The position numbers and the translations under genes are program-made. Shown here one piece after another: positions 6,125 to 13,964 of a DNA stretch of 17,705 nt; positions within the stretch are counted from its first letter, which is position 1; every line of letters begins with the position of its first letter. The notes under the pieces were generated by a model. That model searched no databases, had not been told where the DNA came from, and saw only the letters and a program-made list of their open reading frames with translations. This DNA is from an uncultured Muribaculaceae bacterium (GTDB taxonomy: Bacteria > Bacteroidota > Bacteroidia > Bacteroidales > Muribaculaceae), in assembly GCA_910584495.1 (NCBI GenBank), contig CAJUAR010000064.1, positions 1 through 17,705 of the forward strand. Reading direction: 5' to 3'.

Positions 6125-7459
6125 ATGAGAATAGTAATTGCCGGTGCCGGAGAAGTAGGTTCGCACCTCGCCAAGCTCCTGTCCAACGAAGAACAGGACA
6201 TAACGCTGATCGACGCCAACGCCGAACGCCTTGCCGTGCTCGATGCCAACTACAACCTTATGACCGTTGTCGGAGAACCGACATCGTTCTCTGCTCTCAA
6301 AGAAGCCGGGGCATCCCAGGCCGACCTCTTCATTGCCGTCACACCCTACGAGAGCAACAACATCGTGGCATGCTCCATTGCAAAGAAGCTTGGTGCCGGA
6401 ATCACCGTGGCGCGTATCGACACATACGAGTTTATGAATCCCGACTATACAGGATATGTGAAGAGCATGGGTGTGGACCGTGTCATCTACCCCGAATATC
6501 TTGCAGCTCAAGAAATTATCACAGCACTTAAACATACATGGGTGCGAAACTGGTTCGAGCTTCACGACGGCCAGATTATTCTGGCCGGGGTCAAGCTGCG
6601 TCCCGGAGCTCCATTGGTGGGTATGAAACTCAAAGATTTCTCCTTCACCAACAGGCACTTCCATGTGTCGGCCATAAAGCGGAACCACGAGACCATTATT
6701 CCTCGAGGCGACGACCACATGGACCAGGGCGACATCATGTACTTCACTACTACACGCGACCACATCGACGAACTATTGATGCTAACCGGCAAAAATGCCG
6801 GAAAGGTAAAAAAAGTGCTCATCAGCGGCGGTTCCAAAATTGCCATCAGGCTTGTCAACCTCGGTCACGACGAGTTCAAATTCAAAATCATAGAACCCGA
6901 CCTCGAACGTTGCCATAAACTGCCCGCCAAATGTCCCGACTGCGAGATTATCCACGGCGATGCCAGCGATATCGACCTGCTGGCCGAAATAGGCATATCT
7001 GAGATGGATGCCTTTGTGGCTCTGACCGACAGCAGTGAATCGAATATTTTCACCTGTCTGACTGCCAAGGAATTGGGTGTAAAGAAAACGGTTGCCGATG
7101 TGGAAAACATCCAGTTCATATCGCAGGCCGAAAATCTGAACATAGGCACTGTCATCAACAAGAAACTCCTGGCATCGAGCACCATATTCCAGCTACTGCT
7201 CGACAGCGACCAATCAACGGCAAAATGCCTGGCTCTGGCCGATGCCGAAGTTGCCGAACTCGAAGCCCGAAAGGGTTCGCGCATTACCCGCGAACCTGTC
7301 AAAGACCTCAAACTGCCTCACGATGTGACACTTGCAGGGCTGATACGCAACAATAGCGGCATGCTGATTACGGGCAACACCCACATACAGCCAGGCGACC
7401 ACGTGCTTGTGTTCTGCCTCGAAGGCTCGCTCCACAAAGTAGAACGTCTGTTCAACTAA
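6125..7459 (+). CDS. trkA: Trk potassium uptake regulatory subunit TrkA
   Basis: This is a 444-residue cytoplasmic nucleotide-binding subunit that gates the TrkH potassium channel. It consists of two tandem RCK (TrkA-N plus TrkA-C) units. The first Rossmann fold begins with GAGEVG at residues 7-12 and the acidic LID at 28-30. The second begins near residue 230 with SGGSKIA (about 234-240) and IEPD near 256-259, a less canonical glycine motif, as usual for the second half of TrkA. Length matches E. coli TrkA (458). The partner gene trkH starts 9 bases downstream, so the two subunits are made together. The coupling to dxs is positional; a functional tie is not evident. Confidence 0.95.
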   Translation: MRIVIAGAGEVGSHLAKLLSNEEQDITLIDANAERLAVLDANYNLMTVVGEPTSFSALKEAGASQADLFIAVTPYESNNIVACSIAKKLGAGITVARIDTYEFMNPDYTGYVKSMGVDRVIYPEYLAAQEIITALKHTWVRNWFELHDGQIILAGVKLRPGAPLVGMKLKDFSFTNRHFHVSAIKRNHETIIPRGDDHMDQGDIMYFTTTRDHIDELLMLTGKNAGKVKKVLISGGSKIAIRLVNLGHDEFKFKIIEPDLERCHKLPAKCPDCEIIHGDASDIDLLAEIGISEMDAFVALTDSSESNIFTCLTAKELGVKKTVADVENIQFISQAENLNIGTVINKKLLASSTIFQLLLDSDQSTAKCLALADAEVAELEARKGSRITREPVKDLKLPHDVTLAGLIRNNSGMLITGNTHIQPGDHVLVFCLEGSLHKVERLFN

Positions 7460-7468
7460 ACCACTGCC

Positions 7469-8962
7469 ATGCGCCTCCATCTGCTCAACATAACCCAGCG
7501 ACACCTCATCAACCTTCGCATGCTGGTGCGTATCATGGGATGGCTGCTGATCATCGAAGCTTTCTTTATGATCTTTCCGGCAATAACCAGCCTTATATTT
7601 GATGAAAGCGACTGGATAGTGTTTGCCTTCACTGCCTTGGGCACTGCGCTGACAGGGATTTTTCTTGCTGTTAAATCCCGGCCAAACAGCCCGCACATGG
7701 GCAAACGCGACGGTTATTTGCTCACTGCTATGGTTTGGGTGGTTTTTTCTCTATTCGGACTCATTCCGTTCCTTTTCTGCACAAACTCAATGAGTTATAG
7801 CGATGCATTTTTCGAGGCTATGTCGGGATTCACTACTACTGGTGCATCGGTCATAGCCGTCGCCTCCGACTTTAGTCACGGCATCCACATGTGGCGTGCC
7901 ATGATGCAGTGGATCGGAGGTATGGGTATCATCCTTTTTACCCTTGCAGTCATCCCTATGCTCAACCATGCAGGCGGCATGCAGATGTTCAATGCCGAAG
8001 TGACAGGAATCACTCACGACAAAATACGGCCACGCATCAGCCAGACTGCCAAAAGCCTCTGGATAATCTACATCACTCTCACCATTACATTGATCGGCCT
8101 TCTGTGGCTTGGCCCCATGTCGCTTTTCGACAGCATCTGCCACGCTTTCGGATCTATAAGCACAGGCGGTTATTCATCGTCGGTCAACGGCATCGCCGAA
8201 TGGCACGACTCCCTGTATACAAAGATTGTGCTGATAGTATTCATGTTCTTGGGCGGCGTGAATTTCAGCCTGATATACAAAAGTTCGCAAGGCAACTTGT
8301 CGGCACTGAAAAAAAATGACGTGTTCCGCGCCTACATCTTGTTGATATCAGTGATGTTGGTAATCTTTGCAATCACAATACTTGCCCAAGGCCAATACTC
8401 AGGGTGGCAAAGCATCACCGTGGATCCTTTGTTCCAAATCATTTCCACAATCACCTCGACGGGTTTCACGGTGGTGAATTTCGAGAACTGGGGACCGTTT
8501 GTTCTGGCTCTTACTTTTGTACTGATGTTTACAGGCAGCTGCGCCGGGAGCACCAGCGGCGGTGCAAAAATCGACCGCATGCTCTATCTGGTGAAAAACG
8601 TTCGAAACGAGCTGTACCGCTGCCTCTACCCCAACTCCATCCTCTCGGTGCAGATCAACGGCCGGGTGGTCAACCCCGACCTTGTGAGCAAAGTAATTGC
8701 ATTTCTGTGCATCTACATGCTCCTTATCGTCTTCGGTGGACTTGCTCTGACAGCTTTCGGAGTGCCGCTGGTCGATGCTTTCTTCTCGGCCTTTTCCTGC
8801 CTGTCTAACACCGGGCTTTCGGCCGGTATCACCGGCTATGGCAATTCCTACGACATCCTCCCCGACGCTGCCAAATGGATTCTGTCGTTCCTAATGCTGG
8901 TGGGTCGTCTGGAAATCTTCACTGTTCTTGTCATTCTGTCGCCCGCCTTTTGGCGAAGATAG
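7469..8962 (+). CDS. trkH: Trk potassium uptake channel subunit TrkH
   Basis: This is a 497-residue polytopic membrane protein that carries potassium across the inner membrane with TrkA. Four pore-loop repeats with the selectivity-filter style glycine are readable: TTTGAS (about 122-127), STGGYS, STGFT and NTGLS, the four-fold MPM pattern of the Trk/Ktr/HKT family. The protein ends with GRLEIFTVLVILSP, the usual TrkH tail. Length is close to E. coli TrkH (483). It is the last gene of its unit: 58 bases with a new promoter box follow, and I see no strong intrinsic terminator in that gap. Confidence 0.95.
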   Translation: MRLHLLNITQRHLINLRMLVRIMGWLLIIEAFFMIFPAITSLIFDESDWIVFAFTALGTALTGIFLAVKSRPNSPHMGKRDGYLLTAMVWVVFSLFGLIPFLFCTNSMSYSDAFFEAMSGFTTTGASVIAVASDFSHGIHMWRAMMQWIGGMGIILFTLAVIPMLNHAGGMQMFNAEVTGITHDKIRPRISQTAKSLWIIYITLTITLIGLLWLGPMSLFDSICHAFGSISTGGYSSSVNGIAEWHDSLYTKIVLIVFMFLGGVNFSLIYKSSQGNLSALKKNDVFRAYILLISVMLVIFAITILAQGQYSGWQSITVDPLFQIISTITSTGFTVVNFENWGPFVLALTFVLMFTGSCAGSTSGGAKIDRMLYLVKNVRNELYRCLYPNSILSVQINGRVVNPDLVSKVIAFLCIYMLLIVFGGLALTAFGVPLVDAFFSAFSCLSNTGLSAGITGYGNSYDILPDAAKWILSFLMLVGRLEIFTVLVILSPAFWRR

Positions 8963-8982
8963 AACAACTCAAAAAAAATGAT

Positions 8983-8990
8983 TAACTTTG
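8983..8990 (+). promoter_or_regulatory. Bacteroides-type -7 box for the nucleotidyltransferase-tgt unit
   Basis: TAACTTTG fits TAnnTTTG and lies 30 bases upstream of the ATG at 9021, in the AT-rich gap after trkH. A -33 TTTG at standard spacing is not present. The leader that follows is A/T-rich without a Shine-Dalgarno site, as usual in Bacteroidota. Confidence 0.5.
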
Positions 8991-9020
8991 CATAAAATTA
9001 TAATTGAAGTTTATTAAGAA

Positions 9021-9929
9021 ATGAAACCGACATTATTCGTTCTTGCAGCCGGCATGGGAAGCCGTTATGGCGGCCTCAAACAACTCGACGGCGTAGGCCC
9101 TCAGGGTCAGACAATTATGGACTACTCAATCTACGACGCCCTCCGCGCCGGTTTTGGAAAGGTGGTTTTCGTCATCCGTCACGATTTTGAAGAAGCATTT
9201 CGCGAAACAATACTCAAAAAATACGAAGGCCATGTGCCTGTAGAGCTTGTTTTCCAAGCAGTCGACGCACTTCCCGAAGGATACACAGCCCCCGAAGGCC
9301 GTGTTAAGCCATGGGGCACCAACCACGCTATCCTCATGGGTCAAAAGGCTATCAACGAACCTTTTGCCGTAATCAATGCCGACGACTTCTATGGCCGCGA
9401 TGCTTTCGATGTGATGGCCGGCTATCTTTCGCAGCTTCCCGACAACAGCAAAGGCCGCTACTGCATGGTGGCATTCCAGCTTGGCAACACCATGACTGAA
9501 AACGGCAGTGTGAGCCGAGGTGTGTGCTCTGTCGATGACATGGGCCATCTTGCCGACGTTGTGGAGCGTACTGCTATCTCGTTCGACGACCAACACCGAA
9601 TCACATTCACTGAACCCGACGGCACTATTGCCCATCCGGCAGCCGAAACTCCCGTGTCGATGAACCTCTGGGGCTTAACTCCCGACTATTTCAACTACTC
9701 CGAGCGCGAATTTGTGAAATTCCTCACCAAATACGGCAACGAAGCCAAGAGCGAATTTTTCATCCCTTCAGTTGTCGACAAACTTGTGAAAAACGGCGAG
9801 GCAAGCGTTGATGTCCTCACCACCACCTCGCACTGGTTTGGCGTCACATATCCCGAAGACCGTCCAACAGTGGTAGAAAATCTTGCCAAGCTACACGCCG
9901 AGGGCGTTTACCCCGATAAGCTCTTCTGA
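9021..9929 (+). CDS. Sugar-phosphate nucleotidyltransferase family protein
   Basis: This 302-residue protein has the GT-A-like nucleotidyltransferase fold. It begins MKPTLFVLAAGMGSRYGGLKQ, the glycine-rich NTP-binding signature (AAGxGxR...K), and carries INADDFYG near residues 116-123, placing an Asp pair where metal-binding acidic residues are expected. Such enzymes couple NTP to a sugar 1-phosphate or related substrate. The actual sugar and nucleotide cannot be read from the sequence. Close relatives are widespread in Bacteroidales as nucleotidyltransferase family proteins without a firm role. It is the first gene of a long unit; tgt follows after 16 bases. A role in building a cell-surface polymer would agree with the lipid-linked and LPS-export genes downstream but is inference. 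Confidence 0.85.
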   Translation: MKPTLFVLAAGMGSRYGGLKQLDGVGPQGQTIMDYSIYDALRAGFGKVVFVIRHDFEEAFRETILKKYEGHVPVELVFQAVDALPEGYTAPEGRVKPWGTNHAILMGQKAINEPFAVINADDFYGRDAFDVMAGYLSQLPDNSKGRYCMVAFQLGNTMTENGSVSRGVCSVDDMGHLADVVERTAISFDDQHRITFTEPDGTIAHPAAETPVSMNLWGLTPDYFNYSEREFVKFLTKYGNEAKSEFFIPSVVDKLVKNGEASVDVLTTTSHWFGVTYPEDRPTVVENLAKLHAEGVYPDKLF

Positions 9930-9945
9930 TTAAGACTGCAGACAA

Positions 9946-11076
9946 ATGCGTTTTACCCTCGAAAAGACCAGTGCAGACTGCTCGGCACGCGCCGGACTGA
10001 TAGAAACCGACCACGGAACTATCCAGACGCCAATATTCATGCCCGTGGGCACTGCGGGCACGGTGAAGGGCGTGCACTTCCACGAACTGCGCGACGATGT
10101 AAAGGCACAGATTATCCTGGGCAACACATACCACCTCTACCTCCGGCCGGGCACCGAAATACTGCGCCGTGCCGGAGGTCTGCACCGTTTCAACGGCTGG
10201 GAACGTCCAATCCTCACCGACAGCGGCGGCTTCCAGGTGTTCTCGCTCAGCTCAAACCGCAAACTCACCGAGGAAGGAGCTCACTTCCGCAGCCATATCG
10301 ACGGCTCGAAGCACCTGTTCACTCCCGAGAATGTCGTCGACATTCAGCGTGTCATTGGCTCGGACATTATGATGGCACTCGACGAATGTGCTCCCGGCAC
10401 CTCCGACCGCGCCTACACACGCCGCTCGCTCGACCTTACCAAACGGTGGCTAGAGCGTGGATGGAAACACTACCGCGAAACCGAGCCGCTCTACGGGCAC
10501 TACCAGTCGTACTTCCCCATTGTACAGGGTTGCACATATCCCGACATGCGCCGCGAAGCTGCCGAGCACGCCGCCGCATTAGGTGCCGACGGCTATGCTA
10601 TCGGCGGTCTTGCTGTGGGCGAGCCGGCCGAAGTGATGTACGACATGATAGAAGTGGTCAACGAAATTTTGCCCACCGACCGTCCGCGCTACCTCATGGG
10701 GGTAGGGACTCCTGTCAACATTCTCGAAGCAATCGACCGTGGCGTCGACATGATGGACTGCGTGATGCCTACACGCAACGGCCGAAACGGCATGCTCTTC
10801 ACCGCCGAAGGAACAATGAACATGCGCAACCAGAAATGGGCCGACGACTTCTCGCCTCTGTGCGAGAACGGACCATCGTATGTTGACCATGTCTACTCCA
10901 AGGCCTATGTACGCCATCTGTTTATTGCCAACGAACTGCTGGCCATGCAGATAGCCTCCATACACAACCTCGCCTTCTACCTGTGGCTCGTTGGCGAAGC
11001 CCGCAAGCACATCTTTGCCGGCGACTTCCACGCCTGGAAAACCATGATGGTAGAAAAGCTCAACCGCCGCCTTTAA
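9946..11076 (+). CDS. tgt: tRNA-guanine transglycosylase, zinc-cysteine-free form
   Basis: This 376-residue enzyme exchanges G34 in GUN-anticodon tRNAs for the queuosine precursor preQ1. The catalytic parts are intact: TDSGGFQVFS with Asp92 (general acid/base), GGLAVGE near 220-226, and DMMDCVMPTRNGR with nucleophile Asp271. Length equals the E. coli enzyme (375). The C-terminal zinc site is changed: E. coli Cys302, Cys304 and Cys307 correspond to Gly309, Ser311 and Asp314, while the His ligand is kept (His340, in SIHNLAFY). One nearby Cys306 remains but is out of register. I recall similar cysteine loss in other Bacteroidota Tgt proteins, so it is probably a lineage trait rather than decay. 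The LptF/G-like gene follows 4 bases later, a neighbour pair I believe recurs in this phylum. Confidence 0.95.
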   Translation: MRFTLEKTSADCSARAGLIETDHGTIQTPIFMPVGTAGTVKGVHFHELRDDVKAQIILGNTYHLYLRPGTEILRRAGGLHRFNGWERPILTDSGGFQVFSLSSNRKLTEEGAHFRSHIDGSKHLFTPENVVDIQRVIGSDIMMALDECAPGTSDRAYTRRSLDLTKRWLERGWKHYRETEPLYGHYQSYFPIVQGCTYPDMRREAAEHAAALGADGYAIGGLAVGEPAEVMYDMIEVVNEILPTDRPRYLMGVGTPVNILEAIDRGVDMMDCVMPTRNGRNGMLFTAEGTMNMRNQKWADDFSPLCENGPSYVDHVYSKAYVRHLFIANELLAMQIASIHNLAFYLWLVGEARKHIFAGDFHAWKTMMVEKLNRRL

Positions 11077-11080
11077 GCCT

Positions 11081-12157
11081 ATGTTCAAGATTCTCGACCG
11101 CTACATCATCCGCAAGTTCCTTGGAACCTACGTCTTTGCCATCATACTGCTGCTGGCAATCGTCGTGATGTTCGACATCAACGAGAAACTTGATTCCTTC
11201 ATCAAGGCCCCCCTCCAAGCAACAATCGTAGACTATTTTTTGAACTTCCTGCCCTACTTCGCCAACCAGTTCTCGCCGCTGTTCACCTTTATTGCCGTGA
11301 TATTCTTCACCTCGAAACTGGCCGATAACAGCGAGATTATTGCAATGATGTCGACCGGCATGAGTTTCAAACGCCTCATGCGCCCATACCTGGTTGGTGC
11401 GGCAGTGATTGCGGCTGCTACTTTTGTGCTCAGCGCATACATCATACCGCCGGCAAACATCAAGCGTATAAACTACACCAACACCTATGTGAAGAACAAG
11501 CGAGTGGACTATGGAGCCAACATAATGCTCATGGTGGCTCCGGGCGAAATTGCCTATATGAGCCGCTACGACAATATTAGCAAGGTGGGCTACCGCTTCT
11601 CGCTCGAATCGTTTGACAAAGACAAACGCCTGATTTCGCGCCTCACTGCCCAAACAATACGTTGGGACACCCTCTACAGCTGGAGGGTGATGGACTATGT
11701 GAAACGCGATTTCCGCAACGACCGCGAATATATTACCAAAGGTCGTCAGCTCGACACCATCATTCCTTTCGAACCGCGCGACTTCCTCATATCGGCAAAC
11801 GACCACGAAAAAATGACCTCGCCCGAACTGGCCGAATACATCTCGCGACAAAAAGGACGCGGAGTGGCAAACATTCAGTCGTTCGAAGTGGAGGCACAGC
11901 GGCGTTATGCTATGACAGCCGCAGCATTCATCCTCACTATCATAGGCATGACACTCTCGGTAAAGAAGGTGAAAGGAGGCATGGGGCTCAACATCGGAAT
12001 CGGCTTGGTGCTGAGTTTCAGCTACATCCTTTTTATGACTGTTACCCAGACTTTTGCCCTGTCGGGTCTTACTTCGGCTTTTGTGGCCATGTGGATTCCT
12101 AACTGTGTCTATACTCTCATTGCAATTGCCCTCTGGCGACGAGCAAGTCATGGTTAA
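11081..12157 (+). CDS. LptF/LptG-family permease (YjgP/YjgQ)
   Basis: This 358-residue inner-membrane protein belongs to the family that, with the LptB ATPase, extracts lipopolysaccharide from the inner membrane and passes it to the periplasmic bridge. The N-terminus, MFKILDRYIIRKFLGTY, is the usual amphipathic start before helix 1. Helices are seen near residues 12-30, 55-85 and 98-120, then a periplasmic domain of about 120-260, and three helices in the last 90 residues. LptF and LptG are paralogues and I cannot say which this is. Length is typical for family members (about 355-365). The gene starts 4 bases after tgt and ends 20 bases before bioB. Confidence 0.9.
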   Translation: MFKILDRYIIRKFLGTYVFAIILLLAIVVMFDINEKLDSFIKAPLQATIVDYFLNFLPYFANQFSPLFTFIAVIFFTSKLADNSEIIAMMSTGMSFKRLMRPYLVGAAVIAAATFVLSAYIIPPANIKRINYTNTYVKNKRVDYGANIMLMVAPGEIAYMSRYDNISKVGYRFSLESFDKDKRLISRLTAQTIRWDTLYSWRVMDYVKRDFRNDREYITKGRQLDTIIPFEPRDFLISANDHEKMTSPELAEYISRQKGRGVANIQSFEVEAQRRYAMTAAAFILTIIGMTLSVKKVKGGMGLNIGIGLVLSFSYILFMTVTQTFALSGLTSAFVAMWIPNCVYTLIAIALWRRASHG

Positions 12158-12177
12158 TAATAAACTGCGATATATCA

Positions 12178-13167
12178 ATGACATCCATTGAAGAAATCAA
12201 TTTTATAAACGCCTGTAAGGATGAAGTGCTCGGCGGCCGCAATCTATCGCCGGACGAGCTCTATGCCCTTGCCGACATCGAAAGTGCCGAAGGCATTGAA
12301 GCTCTCACAGAGGCTGCCGGCGAGATTACACACCGCTTCTGCCCGCCGCGCTTCGATTCGTGCTCGATTATCAACGCTCGTTCAGGCCGATGCTCCGAAA
12401 ACTGCAAATGGTGCGCACAGTCGGCACATTTCAAAACAAGCTGCAACGAATATGAATGCGTCGACCATCAGACAGCTCTGGATGCTGCCCATCACAACGC
12501 CGACAGCGGAGTGGGCCGCCTGTCGCTTGTAGCAAGCGGAAAAGCCCTCCGCGGAAAGAACCTCGACGCTGTCTGCGCCATTTTCGACGACCTGCGCCAC
12601 CACCCGACCATGAGCACTTGCGCCTCGCTCGGCCTGCTCAGCGAAGACGAACTTAAACAGCTATGGAACAGCGGAGTGCACCGCTATCATTGCAATCTGG
12701 AGACTGCACCGTCGCATTTCGGTACTCTTTGCACAACCCACACGCAGGATGACAAAATTCGCACCATCATGGCCGCTAAACGCATAGGTTTCGAAGTGTG
12801 CTCGGGCGGCATCATAGGCATGGGCGAGTCTCGCCGTCAACGCGTGGAATTGGCAATAAAGCTCCGCGAGGTGGCCCCCGCATCAATACCAATCAACATA
12901 TTGTCGCCAATCCCGGGAACACCCCTCGAGGGAACACCCCTCATCAGCGAGGAAGAAATCGTCATTACAGTGGCCCTCTTCCGCTTTGCCCACCCAAAGC
13001 TTACTCTGCGCTTTGCCGGAGGCAGGGCACGCATGTCGCGTCCCATGCAGCTCAAAGCTTTGCGGACTGGAATCAACGGGGCTATCATTGGCGATTTGCT
13101 CACCACCATAGGTTCGACTGTGGCACAAGACAAAGAACTTGCCGCCGAAGCCGGATATACATTTTAA
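12178..13167 (+). CDS. bioB: Biotin synthase, variant auxiliary-cluster type
   Basis: This 329-residue radical-SAM enzyme inserts sulfur into dethiobiotin to make biotin. The [4Fe-4S]-SAM motif is Cys72, Cys76 and Cys79 in GRCSENCKWCAQS. Compared with E. coli BioB, two auxiliary-cluster cysteines are kept (Cys148 in STCASLGLL and Cys208 in VCSGGIIGMGE), as is the arginine in LRFAGGR, but the position of E. coli Cys97 is Ser116 (RLSLVASG). Extra cysteines occur at 55, 62, 89, 94, 133, 172 and 185. This points to the BioB branch of anaerobes, for which an auxiliary cluster different from the [2Fe-2S] of E. coli has been reported. No other biotin gene is in the window, so this is an isolated bioB within an unrelated operon. 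Confidence 0.93.
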   Translation: MTSIEEINFINACKDEVLGGRNLSPDELYALADIESAEGIEALTEAAGEITHRFCPPRFDSCSIINARSGRCSENCKWCAQSAHFKTSCNEYECVDHQTALDAAHHNADSGVGRLSLVASGKALRGKNLDAVCAIFDDLRHHPTMSTCASLGLLSEDELKQLWNSGVHRYHCNLETAPSHFGTLCTTHTQDDKIRTIMAAKRIGFEVCSGGIIGMGESRRQRVELAIKLREVAPASIPINILSPIPGTPLEGTPLISEEEIVITVALFRFAHPKLTLRFAGGRARMSRPMQLKALRTGINGAIIGDLLTTIGSTVAQDKELAAEAGYTF

Positions 13168-13182
13168 ATTCAAGCTAACAAT

Positions 13183-13959
13183 ATGCCTACCAACGATTTT
13201 CAACTCACCAACCGACTGTTCAAAGACTTTGCATCGCTCGACACGGCCAAAGGCCGGCACCGCACAGGTCTTTTTGTGGCCGAAGGCGCAAAATGCGTGG
13301 GCGAGCTGATGAATCGTTTTGAATGTGAATACCTCTTTGTGCGCCGCGGCTCTGCCTTGGATGCATGTTGCAAAGCCCGGCACACCATAGAAGCGGGAGG
13401 CGACGACATGCGCCGTCTCAGCCGCCTGTCGTCGGCTCCCGATGTGATTGCATTTTTCAATATCCCTGACGAAGAGGTCGCCGAGACAAAAGTCGACAGC
13501 CTCGTCCTTGCCCTCGACCGTGTGCAGGATCCCGGCAATCTGGGCACCATCCTCCGGTGCTGCGACTGGATGGGCGTACACACCGTGGTGGCCTCGACCG
13601 ACACTGCCGACATCTTCAATCCCAAAACCGTCCAGGCCTCGATGGGAGCATTGGCTCGTGTCAATGTTGTATATACCGACCTTGTGTCTTTCTTAGGAAA
13701 CCTTCCCGCCGAAATGCCAATCTACGGCACCTTCCTCGACGGAGCCAACATTTACACCCATCCTCTTTCGGAAAAAGGAGTGATTGTGATGGGCAACGAG
13801 GGATCAGGCATATCGGCCCCTGTTGCAACCATGGTGCGACACCGAATCCTCATCCCTTCGTGGCCTCCGGAATCCGACACAGTGGAGAGCCTCAACGTGG
13901 GCATGGCCACTGCCATCACTCTCTCGCAATTCCGCGCGCGACAATTTCTAAAACTCTGA
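13183..13959 (+). CDS. SpoU/TrmH-family RNA 2'-O-methyltransferase
   Basis: This 258-residue SPOUT-class enzyme is predicted to methylate a ribose 2'-OH in rRNA or tRNA with S-adenosylmethionine. All three family motifs are present: motif 1 DPGNLGTILR (about 116-125), motif 2 IVMGNEGSGIS (about 201-211), and motif 3 ending ESLNVG (about 235-240), where the knotted SAM pocket forms. Residues 1-105 make the small substrate-binding domain seen in the RlmB/TsnR-like subgroup. Motif 3 has a few extra residues (IPSWPPESDTVESLNV) compared with E. coli proteins. The target nucleotide cannot be told. The gene lies 15 bases after bioB and 5 bases before radA. Confidence 0.9.
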   Translation: MPTNDFQLTNRLFKDFASLDTAKGRHRTGLFVAEGAKCVGELMNRFECEYLFVRRGSALDACCKARHTIEAGGDDMRRLSRLSSAPDVIAFFNIPDEEVAETKVDSLVLALDRVQDPGNLGTILRCCDWMGVHTVVASTDTADIFNPKTVQASMGALARVNVVYTDLVSFLGNLPAEMPIYGTFLDGANIYTHPLSEKGVIVMGNEGSGISAPVATMVRHRILIPSWPPESDTVESLNVGMATAITLSQFRARQFLKL

Positions 13960-13964
13960 GCGAC

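Noticed and set aside
5837..6763. 308-codon minus-strand frame across the dxs-trkA junction
   Set aside because: It spans the ends of two well-supported opposite-strand genes and has no domain features.
11060..12184. 374-codon minus-strand frame opposite the LptF/G gene
   Set aside because: The product is His/Cys/Val-rich with no domain, exactly mirroring the permease gene; a typical shadow in GC-balanced coding DNA.
13557..13964. Long upstream extension of the radA reading frame (591 codons in total)
   Set aside because: It lies over the methyltransferase gene in another frame and reads as low-complexity Arg/His/Ser-rich shadow protein. The ATG at 13965 gives the standard RadA start right before the zinc finger.
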